This document shows positions 24,152-32,304 of a stretch of 47,076 nucleotides of DNA, piece by piece (position 1 is the first letter of the stretch; every line of letters starts with the position of its first letter). This DNA comes from a bacterium (lineage in GTDB: Bacteria > Actinomycetota > Thermoleophilia > Miltoncostaeales > Miltoncostaeaceae): the NCBI GenBank assembly GCA_029977205.1, contig JAPOLI010000011.1:1-47076 (forward strand). The letters run 5' to 3'. The notes under the pieces were generated by a model. The model had not been told where the DNA came from, did no database searches, and worked only from the letters and a program-made list of their open reading frames with translations. The position numbers and the translations under genes are program-made.

Positions 24152-25063
24152 CTAGACGACGCCCTCGCGGCGGCGCCGGACGAGCGCCGCGATCTCCGGC
24201 ACCGCAGTCTGGGCGGGACGGTCCCCGAGGTCGAGGAGAAGGTCCGGGTCCATCCGGCGCATCCAGGTGCGCTGCATGCGCGCAAGCCGCCGCGTGCGCG
24301 CGCACAGGGCGTCCTCGAGCGCATCGGCCTCGAGCGCCCCATCCCTGATCGCCCGGACCTCCGCCATGCCGATCACCTGGGCGGGGCCGCGCGCCAGGTC
24401 CCGGGTATCCAGCGCGGCGGCGAGCTCCTGCTCCAGTCCGTCGTCGAGTTCGCGTCGTACCCGCTGGGCGATCAGGGCGTTCAGCACCTCCCCTGGGCGA
24501 TCGATGAGCACCAGGAGGGTGGGCCGGCGATAGGGGGCCGCCCAGATGTCATCGCCCGCTCCCGCCTCACCTGTCGCGGCGCGCTCGAGCGCCCTGGCCA
24601 GGCGTCGGGGATTCGTCGCATCCACCGCGAGGGCGGCCTCGGGATCACGTGCCTCCAGCTCGGCGAGTGCGGCCGTGGGGTCGGCCGCCAGCCCTTCTGC
24701 CCACTCCCGCACCGCAGCGGGCGGCGGGGGCCGCATCTCGAGTTCGCAGAGGGCAGCCCGCAGGTACAGGCCGGTGCCCCCCGCGAGGATCGGCAGCGCG
24801 TCGCGGGCGATCACCTCGTCCACCGCCCGATGGGCCTCGGCCGCGTATGCGCCTGCGGTCGAGTCGTCAGCGAGGGAGAGATCCCCGACCAGGTGATACC
24901 GAATCTCCTCGCGAGCCGTCGTCGGGGGAGCGTCTGCCGCGATCTCGAGTCCCCGGTAGCGCTGGAAGGGGTCCGCCACGATCACCTCGCCCCCCATCTC
25001 CCGGGCGAGGGCGTGCGCGATCGCGCTCTTCCCGCTTGCGGTGGGCCCGAAGAGGGCCAGCAC
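24152..25063 (-). CDS. miaA: tRNA dimethylallyltransferase MiaA
   Basis: MiaA adds a dimethylallyl group to A37 of tRNAs that read U-starting codons; MiaB then thiomethylates it. The 303-residue protein begins VLALFGPTASGKSAIAHALA with the P-loop, and has YRGLEIAADAP, LPILAGGTGLYLRAAL and RNPRR-like NPRRLARALE. The usual DS.Q motif reads DPFQ and the usual QAIGYKE reads AQVIGMAEV, so it is a divergent member. GTG at 25063 is the best start; a CTG at 25079-25081 overlapping the expected miaB stop is possible. Confidence 0.88.
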   Translation of the reverse strand: MLALFGPTASGKSAIAHALAREMGGEVIVADPFQRYRGLEIAADAPPTTAREEIRYHLVGDLSLADDSTAGAYAAEAHRAVDEVIARDALPILAGGTGLYLRAALCELEMRPPPPAAVREWAEGLAADPTAALAELEARDPEAALAVDATNPRRLARALERAATGEAGAGDDIWAAPYRRPTLLVLIDRPGEVLNALIAQRVRRELDDGLEQELAAALDTRDLARGPAQVIGMAEVRAIRDGALEADALEDALCARTRRLARMQRTWMRRMDPDLLLDLGDRPAQTAVPEIAALVRRRREGVV

Positions 25064-26411
25064 CTGCGGGGGCTCGGTCAGGCGGCCCCCGCGGGCTCCG
25101 GCACCCGTGCCTGTGACCCGCGAGGGTGGTGGAGGTCGAGCGCTCGACCAGCACGGGGGTGATGTGCCCCGCGGGCGCGTCACCCGTGAAGTTCACCGTC
25201 ACGTTGTGCGTGGTCCGGCCACTCAGGCGATCCGGATCGGTGCGGGAGGGGCCCTCGACGAGTACATCCTGGACGGTCCCCACATGCCGCGACAGCCGCT
25301 CCCGGGCCGTGTCCTGTACCACCGTGATGAGCTCCCCGATCCGCTCCGACTTCACCTCCGGGGCGACGTCGTCATCCATCCGCTCGCCGGCCTCCGTGCC
25401 AGGCCGGGGCGAGTACACGAACGTGTACGCCCCGTCGTACCCCGCCTCGCGCACGAGGGAGAGTGTGTCCGCGAAGTCCTCTGCGGTCTCACCCGGGAAC
25501 CCCACGATGAGGTCGGTGGTAAGCGCGATGTCGGGTATGGCGTCGCGGATGCGACCGACGAGATCCAGGTAGCGCGTTCGGTCGTACGTGCGCCGCATGG
25601 CCTTCAGAACGCGGGATGACCCGGACTGGGCCGGAAGGTGGATGTGACGACACACCTCCGGAACATCGCGATGAACCGAGATGACGTCCTCGCGTATGTC
25701 CTTCGGGTGGGGGCTCGTGTACCGCACGCGCTCGATCCCCGGCACCTCCGCAACGGCCATCAGCAGCTCCGCGAAGCTCCGTCGGTCACCCGCAGGCAGG
25801 TCCCGTCCATAGGAGTTCACGTTCTGCCCCAGGAGGGTCACCTCGACCACCCCATCTGCGGCCTGCGCCTGCACCTCCTCCACAACGGCCTGCCACGGCC
25901 GGCTGCTCTCGCGACCGCGCACGGCCGGCACGATGCAGTAGGAGCACACGCAGTTGCACCCCACCGAGATCTGCACCCAGGCCTGATGCGCACGCTCCCG
26001 AAGCGACGGAAGGTCGCCGCTGAAGCGGCCGTCAAACGTGAACGCGCCGACGGCCTGAATCCGCTCGCGCGCGAGCAGCTCGCCCAGGCGGTTCACCTCA
26101 CCCGGGCCGAACGCGATGTCCACGAAGGGGAAATCCTGGAAGACGTCGTCCTTCTGGCTCTGCGCCCAGCATCCGCCCACAGCCACGACCACATCGGGGC
26201 GCTCGCGCTTGATGCGACGCGCCTCTCCGAGGTTGCCCATGAACCGATCATCAGCGGATCCGCGGATCGTGCAGGTGTTGAACACGATCAGGTCCGCGGC
26301 ATCCCGATCGGGGGACTCGTCGTAGCCCAGCGACGCGAGCAACCCACGCATCCGCTCGGAGTCGTGGGCGTTCATCTGGCACCCGAAGGTGGTGAGGTGG
26401 TACCGCGGCAT
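24867..26411 (-). CDS. miaB: tRNA methylthiotransferase MiaB, 3' end probably frameshifted
   Basis: MiaB is a radical SAM enzyme that adds a methylthio group to i6A37 of tRNA. It has the N-terminal cluster Cys residues (FGCQMNAHDSE, NTCTIRGSA, GGCWAQ), the radical SAM motif VGCNCVCSYCIVPAVRG, and a TRAM domain (GRTTHNVTVNF). Homology ends at STSTTLAG. The frame then runs 75 more codons of low-complexity Arg/Gly-rich sequence over miaA. One added base near 25117-25119 would give a 444-residue protein ending at the TGA at 25078-25080, just before miaA. The start is ATG at 26411, with TAGCAT seven bases upstream. Confidence 0.9.
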   Translation of the reverse strand: MPRYHLTTFGCQMNAHDSERMRGLLASLGYDESPDRDAADLIVFNTCTIRGSADDRFMGNLGEARRIKRERPDVVVAVGGCWAQSQKDDVFQDFPFVDIAFGPGEVNRLGELLARERIQAVGAFTFDGRFSGDLPSLRERAHQAWVQISVGCNCVCSYCIVPAVRGRESSRPWQAVVEEVQAQAADGVVEVTLLGQNVNSYGRDLPAGDRRSFAELLMAVAEVPGIERVRYTSPHPKDIREDVISVHRDVPEVCRHIHLPAQSGSSRVLKAMRRTYDRTRYLDLVGRIRDAIPDIALTTDLIVGFPGETAEDFADTLSLVREAGYDGAYTFVYSPRPGTEAGERMDDDVAPEVKSERIGELITVVQDTARERLSRHVGTVQDVLVEGPSRTDPDRLSGRTTHNVTVNFTGDAPAGHITPVLVERSTSTTLAGHRHGCRSPRGPPDRAPAGAGPLRAHRKREERDRARPRPGDGGRGDRGGPLPALPGTRDRGRRSPDDGSRGDSVSPGRGSLPR

Positions 26412-26418
26412 CGGCGGG

Positions 26419-26424
26419 ATGCTA
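26419..26424 (-). promoter_or_regulatory. -10 hexamer TAGCAT, leaderless miaB operon
   Basis: TAGCAT on the minus strand is followed by seven bases and the ATG of miaB. No ribosome-binding site intervenes. It would drive miaB-miaA-dapF-dapL-dut separately from recA. Confidence 0.5.
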
Positions 26425-26468
26425 GCCCGCACCCCACCGATGCCGTGAACCCATCGCGGTAATCGCGG

Positions 26469-26481
26469 CCCGCTGCGCGGG
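26469..26481 (-). terminator. Hairpin after recA
   Basis: CCCGC and GCGGG form a perfect five-base stem with a three-base loop, ten bases past the recA stop and before the miaB promoter. There is no T-run. Confidence 0.4.
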
Positions 26482-26491
26482 TGCGCTCGGG

Positions 26492-27583
26492 CTATGCGGC
26501 TTGTGCCGCCCCGTCCGCCTCTGCCACGGCGTCCGGCACCTCGGCCGGCACGGCCTCCAGCACCTCACCGGTCTCCGGGTCCACCTCGATCGCCGGCCCG
26601 GGCATGATTCCCGACGCCTCGCGGATGCGCTGCTCGATCTCGTCAGCGATATCGGTGTGCTCGATGAGGAACGCCCGGGAGGCGTTGCGACCCTGGCCCA
26701 GTCGATCATCGCCGAACGAGAAGTACGACCCGCTCTTCGTCACGATGTCGTACTCGATCCCGAGGTCGAGCAGGGCGCCCTCCCGGGATACCCCCTCGCC
26801 GTACAGGATGTCGAACTCCGCCTGACGGAACGGGGGCGCCACCTTGTTCTTCACCACCTTCACGCGTGCGCGGCTGCCGATGACCTCGGCCCCCTCCTTC
26901 AGGTTCTCGATACGGCGCACGTCCAGGCGCACCGACGAATAGAACTTGAGGGCGCGCCCTCCCGGCGTGGTCTCGGGAGATCCGAACATCACGCCGATCT
27001 TCTCGCGAAGCTGGTTGGTGAACACGCAGATGGTGCCGGCCCGGTTGAGGGTGCCCGCCAGCTTGCGGAGGGCCTGCGACATCAGGCGGGCCTGGAGGCC
27101 CACGTGTGTGTCCCCCATCTCGCCCTCGATCTCGGCCTTGGGCACCAGGGCGGCGACCGAGTCGATCGCCACGATGTCCAGCGATCCCGAGCGCACCAGC
27201 AGGTCGGCGATCTCGAGCGCCTGCTCCCCGTGGTCGGGCTGCGACACCAGGAGCTCATCCGTGTTCACGCCGATGCGACGGGCGTATGCCGGGTCGAGGG
27301 AGTGCTCCGCGTCGATGAACGCCGCAAGCCCACCGCGCTTCTGGGCCTGCGCCATCACGTGGTAGAGCAGGGTGGTCTTGCCCGACGCCTCCGGGCCGAA
27401 GATCTCCACGATGCGGCCTCGGGGAAGGCCACCGATGCCGAGCGCGATGTCGAGCGGGAGAGCGCCCGTGGGCACGTAGTCGATGTCCGCCAGGGGCATG
27501 TCCCCCATCCGCATGATCGCGCCCTTGCCGAACTGCTTCTCGATCTGCGCGACCGCTGATCCAAGCGCCTCGCTCTTGTCCAC
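26492..27583 (-). CDS. recA: Recombinase RecA
   Basis: RecA forms filaments on single-stranded DNA, drives homologous recombination and triggers LexA self-cleavage. The 363-residue protein has the Walker A loop [14 protein letters not shown] near residue 62, [38 protein letters not shown] and the L2 loop [24 protein letters not shown]. The tail is acidic and Ala-rich as usual. GTG at 27583 is the start, with GGGGAG just upstream and homology beginning at KSEAL. No recX follows; a hairpin and the miaB promoter do. A LexA-type box overlaps its promoter. Confidence 0.98.
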   Translation of the reverse strand: MDKSEALGSAVAQIEKQFGKGAIMRMGDMPLADIDYVPTGALPLDIALGIGGLPRGRIVEIFGPEASGKTTLLYHVMAQAQKRGGLAAFIDAEHSLDPAYARRIGVNTDELLVSQPDHGEQALEIADLLVRSGSLDIVAIDSVAALVPKAEIEGEMGDTHVGLQARLMSQALRKLAGTLNRAGTICVFTNQLREKIGVMFGSPETTPGGRALKFYSSVRLDVRRIENLKEGAEVIGSRARVKVVKNKVAPPFRQAEFDILYGEGVSREGALLDLGIEYDIVTKSGSYFSFGDDRLGQGRNASRAFLIEHTDIADEIEQRIREASGIMPGPAIEVDPETGEVLEAVPAEVPDAVAEADGAAQAA

Positions 27584-27617
27584 CGTCTCCCCCTCGTCGT
27601 CCAGTGCGTCCGGGCGG

Positions 27618-27623
27618 ATTGTA
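27618..27623 (-). promoter_or_regulatory. recA -10 hexamer TACAAT
   Basis: TACAAT on the minus strand is the best -10 match in the window. A start about seven bases on gives a leader of about 28 bases with the GGGGAG site. TTCCAT stands 17 bases upstream as a weak -35. Confidence 0.65.
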
Positions 27624-27642
27624 GGTGTCCGACCGGCCATAT

Positions 27643-27656
27643 GGAACACATGTTCG
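27643..27656. promoter_or_regulatory. LexA-type SOS box upstream of recA
   Basis: GGAACACATGTTCG matches the Gram-positive SOS consensus CGAAC-N4-GTTCG at all but the first base, with a perfect GAAC/GTTC inverted core. It overlaps the weak -35 of recA, the right place for repression. A lexA gene is not in the window. Confidence 0.8.
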
Positions 27657-27762
27657 CATTCGGGCCGGACGTTCCTCCCTCGGTGAACGTACGCCTCGAA
27701 TCCCCCGCTGCGACGCACGCGCGTCATCTCTCACGCACGGGTACGACACCCCGCACGCCCGG

Positions 27763-28995
27763 TCAGGCGTTAAGCGCCACCCTCAGGAGGTGCAGGGCGA
27801 TCGTCGCGGCACGCATGCGTATCCGCTCGCGGTCACCGTGAAGTCGAAGTTCGCGCACGTCGATGCCGCCAGGGCCGGCGATGGCCACGAACACGAGGCC
27901 CACCGGCTTCGTGGGCGTGCCCCCATCCGGTCCGGCCACCCCCGTCACCGCGATGGCCCAGTCACATCCGAGGCGCTGCTGCACTCCGGCAGCCATGGCC
28001 TCGGCCACCTCCGCCGACACCGCGCCGTGCTGGGTGATCATCGATGGCGCCACACCCAGCGCCTGCTCCTTCACCGAGTCGGCGTAGGACACCACGCCGC
28101 CTGCGTACCACGCGCTGGCACCCGGACGGGACGTCAGGCGGGCCCCGATGAGGCCACCGGTGCACGACTCGGCGGTGGCAAGCGCCTGGCGGAGCGCGAT
28201 GAGCCGCGCCGCGATCACGTCCTCGACCGTCGCGCCGTCCCGGGAGAAAATGGCCCCGGGGAACTCCCCGTCGAGGAACGCGACGAACGCATCTGCACCG
28301 GGCCCCTGGGGGCGCACGGTGACCTCCAGTTCCCCGGGGCGGGCGCAGACTCCCACCACGAGGCCCTGGCCCTCGGGGTCCGCACGGTCAATGGCCTGCA
28401 TGAACTCCGACTCCACCACGTTCGCCAGTCGTAACTCAACGGGGCCGCCTGCGCCGGAATCGAGGATCGCCGCCACCTCCGGCACCAGGCTCGCCGAGTG
28501 CCACGACGCCGCGCACTCCCATGGCGGCCCGGGCAGCACCACGATCACGGCCGTGCCGGTGACGAGGACCGCGCCCGGCGCGGTTCCCGGCGGCGGAAGG
28601 GCCACGGCCCCGTGGGGCACCATGGCCTGCTTTTGCGCACCGCGTTCGCGGACCTCGTCCGACGCCCGTGCCGGCACCGTGGCGATTGCGGCCCGCACCA
28701 TGTCGAGCGCGTCCTCGTCGAGGTGCAGCGGTACGCCGGCGGCCATGGCCACCGCCTCCATCGTCCGATCGTCATGCGTCGGGCCCAGGCCGCCGGTGGT
28801 CACCACGAGGTCCATCCCGTCAGCAACGGCCGCGGCAACGGCCTGACGGATGTCGTCGAGCCCGTCCCCCACCACCGTGATCCGATGCACCTCCACGCCC
28901 GCTCCAGCGAGCGAAGCCGCCACCATCGCGCCGTTTTCATCCCTGACCCGCCCCTCCAGCACCTCTGTGCCGGTCACCACAAGGGCGGCGCGCAC
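27763..28995 (-). CDS. cinA: CinA-like nicotinamide-nucleotide amidohydrolase
   Basis: The 410-residue protein has both CinA parts: an N-terminal MoaB-like domain (ALVVTGTEVLEGRVRDENGAM, VVTTGGLGPTHDDRTMEA) acting in other species as an ADP-ribose/NMN pyrophosphatase-like unit, and a C-terminal PncC domain (ATAESCTGGLIGARLTSRPGAS, AVTGVAGPDGGTPTKPVGLV) that deamidates NMN. cinA next to recA is a common arrangement. The GTG start lies three bases after the rodZ stop. The 179 bases between cinA and recA hold the recA promoter and SOS box. Confidence 0.94.
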   Translation of the reverse strand: MRAALVVTGTEVLEGRVRDENGAMVAASLAGAGVEVHRITVVGDGLDDIRQAVAAAVADGMDLVVTTGGLGPTHDDRTMEAVAMAAGVPLHLDEDALDMVRAAIATVPARASDEVRERGAQKQAMVPHGAVALPPPGTAPGAVLVTGTAVIVVLPGPPWECAASWHSASLVPEVAAILDSGAGGPVELRLANVVESEFMQAIDRADPEGQGLVVGVCARPGELEVTVRPQGPGADAFVAFLDGEFPGAIFSRDGATVEDVIAARLIALRQALATAESCTGGLIGARLTSRPGASAWYAGGVVSYADSVKEQALGVAPSMITQHGAVSAEVAEAMAAGVQQRLGCDWAIAVTGVAGPDGGTPTKPVGLVFVAIAGPGGIDVRELRLHGDRERIRMRAATIALHLLRVALNA

Positions 28996-28998
28996 CGG

Positions 28999-29715
28999 CT
29001 AGCCCGCCGGCAGGCGCTGCGCGCCGGAGGGCGTGATGAGGAAGGTGCCCGTCCCACCACTGATCACGAGCGGCTCGCCGTTCACGGTCACCGACATCGA
29101 TGCGGGGTTTCCGATCCGAACCCACGCCGACTCCCTGAAGGAGAACGACCGTGTCGCCCCCGGGACCAGCACGCCGCTGTACACGGTGGCACCGGCATCT
29201 GATCGATTTCGCACCTCGAGGTAGCTGCCGCGGCTGCCCCGGGCCAGGAAGGCGACATCCACCCCCTGGGTGGTCGTGGTGGCAGGCGTCGTGGACGTCG
29301 TCGTCACTGGCGCGGGCTCTGGCGATGGAGGTGCCTCGCCGCCGCCAACCCCGAGCCATCCGAGGAGCGCGATCCCCGTTACTCCCCCGATCGCCAGGAA
29401 GAGCAGCTGAACCTCCCGACGACGGGGCCCGCCCTCCGCACGCCGGCGCGCTCGCCGGGCCTCCTCCGCCGACTGCCCGATATCCCCGAACCGGGACTCG
29501 TACTCGTCCAGCACCAACTGGGGGTCGATATCGAGATACGTGGAGTACGCCCGCAGGAAGCCACGCACGTAGGACGGATCGGGGAGCAGGTCGAACTGCT
29601 CGTCCTCCATGGCCTTGAGGTAGCGCGAGCGGATGCGCGTGCCGGCCTCGGCCGTGGGGTAGTCGATGCCCTGGCGAACGCGGGCCTCGCGGAGGCTGTT
29701 ACCGATCTCGAACAG
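28999..29715 (-). CDS. rodZ: RodZ-like cell-shape protein with a CTG start
   Basis: The 238-residue product has an N-terminal helix-turn-helix of the RodZ type (FEIGNSLREARVRQG to about residue 100), a basic stretch, one membrane helix (LLFLAIGGVTGIALLGWLGV), a Thr/Pro-rich linker and a C-terminal DUF4115-like beta domain. RodZ links MreB-type filaments to the cell wall machinery. The first ATG (29610) would remove the first 35 residues of the DNA-binding-like domain. In-frame stops lie just upstream, and the only start giving the usual first residues (M)FEIGNSLREAR is CTG at 29713-29715, with TAGCGT six bases before it. Confidence 0.85.
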   Translation of the reverse strand: MFEIGNSLREARVRQGIDYPTAEAGTRIRSRYLKAMEDEQFDLLPDPSYVRGFLRAYSTYLDIDPQLVLDEYESRFGDIGQSAEEARRARRRAEGGPRRREVQLLFLAIGGVTGIALLGWLGVGGGEAPPSPEPAPVTTTSTTPATTTTQGVDVAFLARGSRGSYLEVRNRSDAGATVYSGVLVPGATRSFSFRESAWVRIGNPASMSVTVNGEPLVISGGTGTFLITPSGAQRLPAG

Positions 29716-29721
29716 GCCGCG

Positions 29722-29727
29722 ACGCTA
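29722..29727 (-). promoter_or_regulatory. -10 hexamer TAGCGT, leaderless CTG start of rodZ
   Basis: TAGCGT on the minus strand is followed by CGCGGC and CTG. The six-base spacing equals that of the ATG/GTG leaderless starts in this window. Confidence 0.45.
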
Positions 29728-29786
29728 TCACCGCGGCACCGGACGGCCCATCGTCCTGCGGGGGTCCGGCGAGATGCGCGTTGCGG

Positions 29787-32267
29787 CTATTCGGCCGCTG
29801 AAACGTCCTGTTCCATGGCGGCGAGTCCGAGCACGCGTGGGATGTCGTCCTCCCCGATCAGCACGGTGCGCGGCTTGGACCCCTCGTGGCCCGAAATCAC
29901 GCCGAGGCGCTCCAGCGAGTCGACCAGGCGACCTGCACGCGCATACCCCACCCCGAGCCGGCGCTGGAGCAGGGACACCGACGCCGTGCCCTGCTGCACC
30001 ACGGTCTCGACTGCCCGGCGAACCATCTCGTCCCCGCCGGGGTCGACCGCCGGCTCATCAACCTCGGGCCGCTCCATCAGATCCTCGCGGATCTCAGGTG
30101 CACCCTGTCGACGCCAGTGGTCGGTGATGACGAGGATCTCCTCTTCGGAGACGTACGCGCCCTGCAGTCGCTGCAGTCGCGATGACCCCACCGGGCGGAA
30201 GAGCATGTCGCCGTTGCCGAGGAGGCTCTCAGCCCCACCCGAGTCGAGCACCACGCGGGAGTCCACCTGCGACGACACCGCGAAGGCAATGCGCGACGGC
30301 ACGTTCGCCTTGATCATGCCGGTGATCACGTCAACCGACGGACGCTGGGTGGCAAGCAGCAGGTGAATGCCCACCGCCCGCGCCTTCTGCGCGATCCGGA
30401 TGATGGCGTCCTCCACCTCGCCGGGGGCGACCATCATGAGGTCTGCGAGCTCGTCGATGACGACGAGGATCGACGGCACCTCACTGAGCCCCTGATCGCG
30501 GCGAATCGCGTTCCAGTCCTTCAGGTTGCGTGCCCGGGCGGCGCCCATGATCTCGTAGCGGGCGTCCATCTCGCGCACGATGTTGGCGAGGACCGCGGTC
30601 GCGTTCTTCATGTTCGTCACGACCGGCGTGAGCAGGTGCGGGATGCCCTCGTAGTGATTCAGCTCGACCTTCTTCGGGTCGATCATCACGAGGCGCAACT
30701 CATCCGGCGTGGCGCGCAGCAGGATGGACGCCAGCAGGCCGTTCAGGCAGACGCTCTTGCCCGTGCCGGTCGATCCGGCGATGAGGAGATGCGGCATCCG
30801 CGCGATGTCGAGGTACACCGCCTTCCCCCCGATGTCGAGTCCCAGCCACGCGGCCAGCGCGCCGGTGTCGTCAGGGAAGTCGCGCCAGACGTCACCGAGC
30901 GTGACCATGCTGGCGTCCGGGTTGGGCACCTCCACCCCCACCGCCTGCTTGCCGGGGATCGGGGCAAGGATGCGCAGTTCGTCGGTCGCGGCCAGCGCGT
31001 ATGCGAGGTCGTCGCGCAGATTGGACACCTTCGACACCTTGGTTCCCGGCGCGAGCCGCAGCTCGTAGCGGGTGACCCTGGGCCCGGAGACGGCATTGAC
31101 CATCTCCGCGTCCACGCCGAACTCGGCCAGGGCCTCCACGAGCCGGCGGGACGTGTCACGCACCTGCCCTGCGGGCATCTTCGAGACCCCCGCCGATTTC
31201 TGGAGCGACTTCTTCGGTGGGCGCTTCCACCCGCCGCGCGGCGATGCGCCCGGGGCGCCATGGATGTCCTCCTCGTGCGACGCGCCCGAAGAATCGGACC
31301 CTGGGGAGTCCACCGCCGGCACCTCGACCGGGGTGAACGGGTCGCCGTCGCCGTCCGCGCCATCAACCGGGTCGCCGTCAAGTGGATCGTGGAACACGTC
31401 GTGCGCGTCGTCCGTGCCGAATGGCATTGGCGCGTCGTCATCCTCGGGGATGTTCGTGTCTGCGGGCCCCGGGGAGACGCCATCCTCATCCGCGAACAGG
31501 TCGGGGTACCGGTCGGCTCCGTCCACCGGCTGCCCATCATCGTCACGGAGCGTCGTTGGTGCAGCGACGGTCCGCGCGATCGCACGGGCCTCCTCGCCTG
31601 CGCGCTTGCTGCCCCGCACCGCAGTGCTGGTGGCTGTTGCGACGCCCCGCCCCACCGCAGCACCGGCGGTGGCCACGCCACGTCCCGACCCGCGAAGTGC
31701 CTCGCCGAGCGACGCACCGCTCATCAGGACCATGCCGGCGGCGATGCCGAGCACCGTCAGGATGTTGGCTCCGACGGGTCCGATGGTGTTGTCCGCGGCC
31801 CACCACAGTCCGGCACCGATCACCCCGCCGGTCGCCTGCATCTCCGTCATGTCGAACCAGCCCTGTGCGGTGTCCATGCCGAGGCCGAACAGTCCCGAGG
31901 CCAGGCCGAGCACGATCGCAAGCCCGGCGACACCGGCCCCGATGCGGAACGGGCGGGCGTCGAACACCGGGATGCGGACGATCAGGTGAACGCCGACCAG
32001 CACCATCACGAGGGGGGCGAGACCGACGCCGCGCCCCACGAACACCCGGAAGAACTCCTCGAGGTATAGGCCCACGGCGCCCCCGCCGATGGACGCGAAC
32101 ACGACGGCGCCCAGGAAGACCCCGAGAGCGATGAGCGCGAGGCCAGCAATCTCGCGATAGCCGCTGCCGGACCCCCGCCCGGAGGGCTTGCGGGAACGTG
32201 ATGCCCGGGTCGTCGACCCCTTGCGCGCAGAGGTGCGTGTGCGGGCCTTCGAAGCGGTCGCAGCCAT
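29787..32267 (-). CDS. ftsK: DNA translocase FtsK/SpoIIIE
   Basis: FtsK pumps chromosome ends through the closing septum. The 826-residue protein has a very basic Ser/Thr/Arg-rich N-terminus, about four membrane helices over residues 37-180, a variable acidic linker (about 200-345) and the motor. The Walker A loop AGSTGTGKSVCLNGLLASIL is near residue 500, Walker B is SILVVIDELADLMMV, and the arginine-finger region QRPSVDVITGMIKANVPSRIAFAVSSQ follows. The C-terminal gamma winged helix (VGYARAGRLVDSLERLGVI) should read polar DNA motifs. It lies between rnj and rodZ. Confidence 0.95.
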   Translation of the reverse strand: MAATASKARTRTSARKGSTTRASRSRKPSGRGSGSGYREIAGLALIALGVFLGAVVFASIGGGAVGLYLEEFFRVFVGRGVGLAPLVMVLVGVHLIVRIPVFDARPFRIGAGVAGLAIVLGLASGLFGLGMDTAQGWFDMTEMQATGGVIGAGLWWAADNTIGPVGANILTVLGIAAGMVLMSGASLGEALRGSGRGVATAGAAVGRGVATATSTAVRGSKRAGEEARAIARTVAAPTTLRDDDGQPVDGADRYPDLFADEDGVSPGPADTNIPEDDDAPMPFGTDDAHDVFHDPLDGDPVDGADGDGDPFTPVEVPAVDSPGSDSSGASHEEDIHGAPGASPRGGWKRPPKKSLQKSAGVSKMPAGQVRDTSRRLVEALAEFGVDAEMVNAVSGPRVTRYELRLAPGTKVSKVSNLRDDLAYALAATDELRILAPIPGKQAVGVEVPNPDASMVTLGDVWRDFPDDTGALAAWLGLDIGGKAVYLDIARMPHLLIAGSTGTGKSVCLNGLLASILLRATPDELRLVMIDPKKVELNHYEGIPHLLTPVVTNMKNATAVLANIVREMDARYEIMGAARARNLKDWNAIRRDQGLSEVPSILVVIDELADLMMVAPGEVEDAIIRIAQKARAVGIHLLLATQRPSVDVITGMIKANVPSRIAFAVSSQVDSRVVLDSGGAESLLGNGDMLFRPVGSSRLQRLQGAYVSEEEILVITDHWRRQGAPEIREDLMERPEVDEPAVDPGGDEMVRRAVETVVQQGTASVSLLQRRLGVGYARAGRLVDSLERLGVISGHEGSKPRTVLIGEDDIPRVLGLAAMEQDVSAAE

Positions 32268-32304
32268 ACGTACCCATGTTGGCCCCGGATGCGGGACTTC
32301 CTGC

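Noticed and set aside
27584-27762. A possible small gene between cinA and recA
   Set aside because: The open frame is only an upstream extension of recA and crosses the recA promoter and SOS box. Nothing else there looks coding.
27735-27765. A terminator hairpin at the end of cinA
   Set aside because: ACGCC/GGCGT gives only a five-base stem overlapping the stop codon, without a T-run, too weak to list.
30363-32069. A 568-codon plus-strand frame over ftsK
   Set aside because: The composition is Arg/His/Gly-rich with no motif, and ftsK on the other strand is certain.
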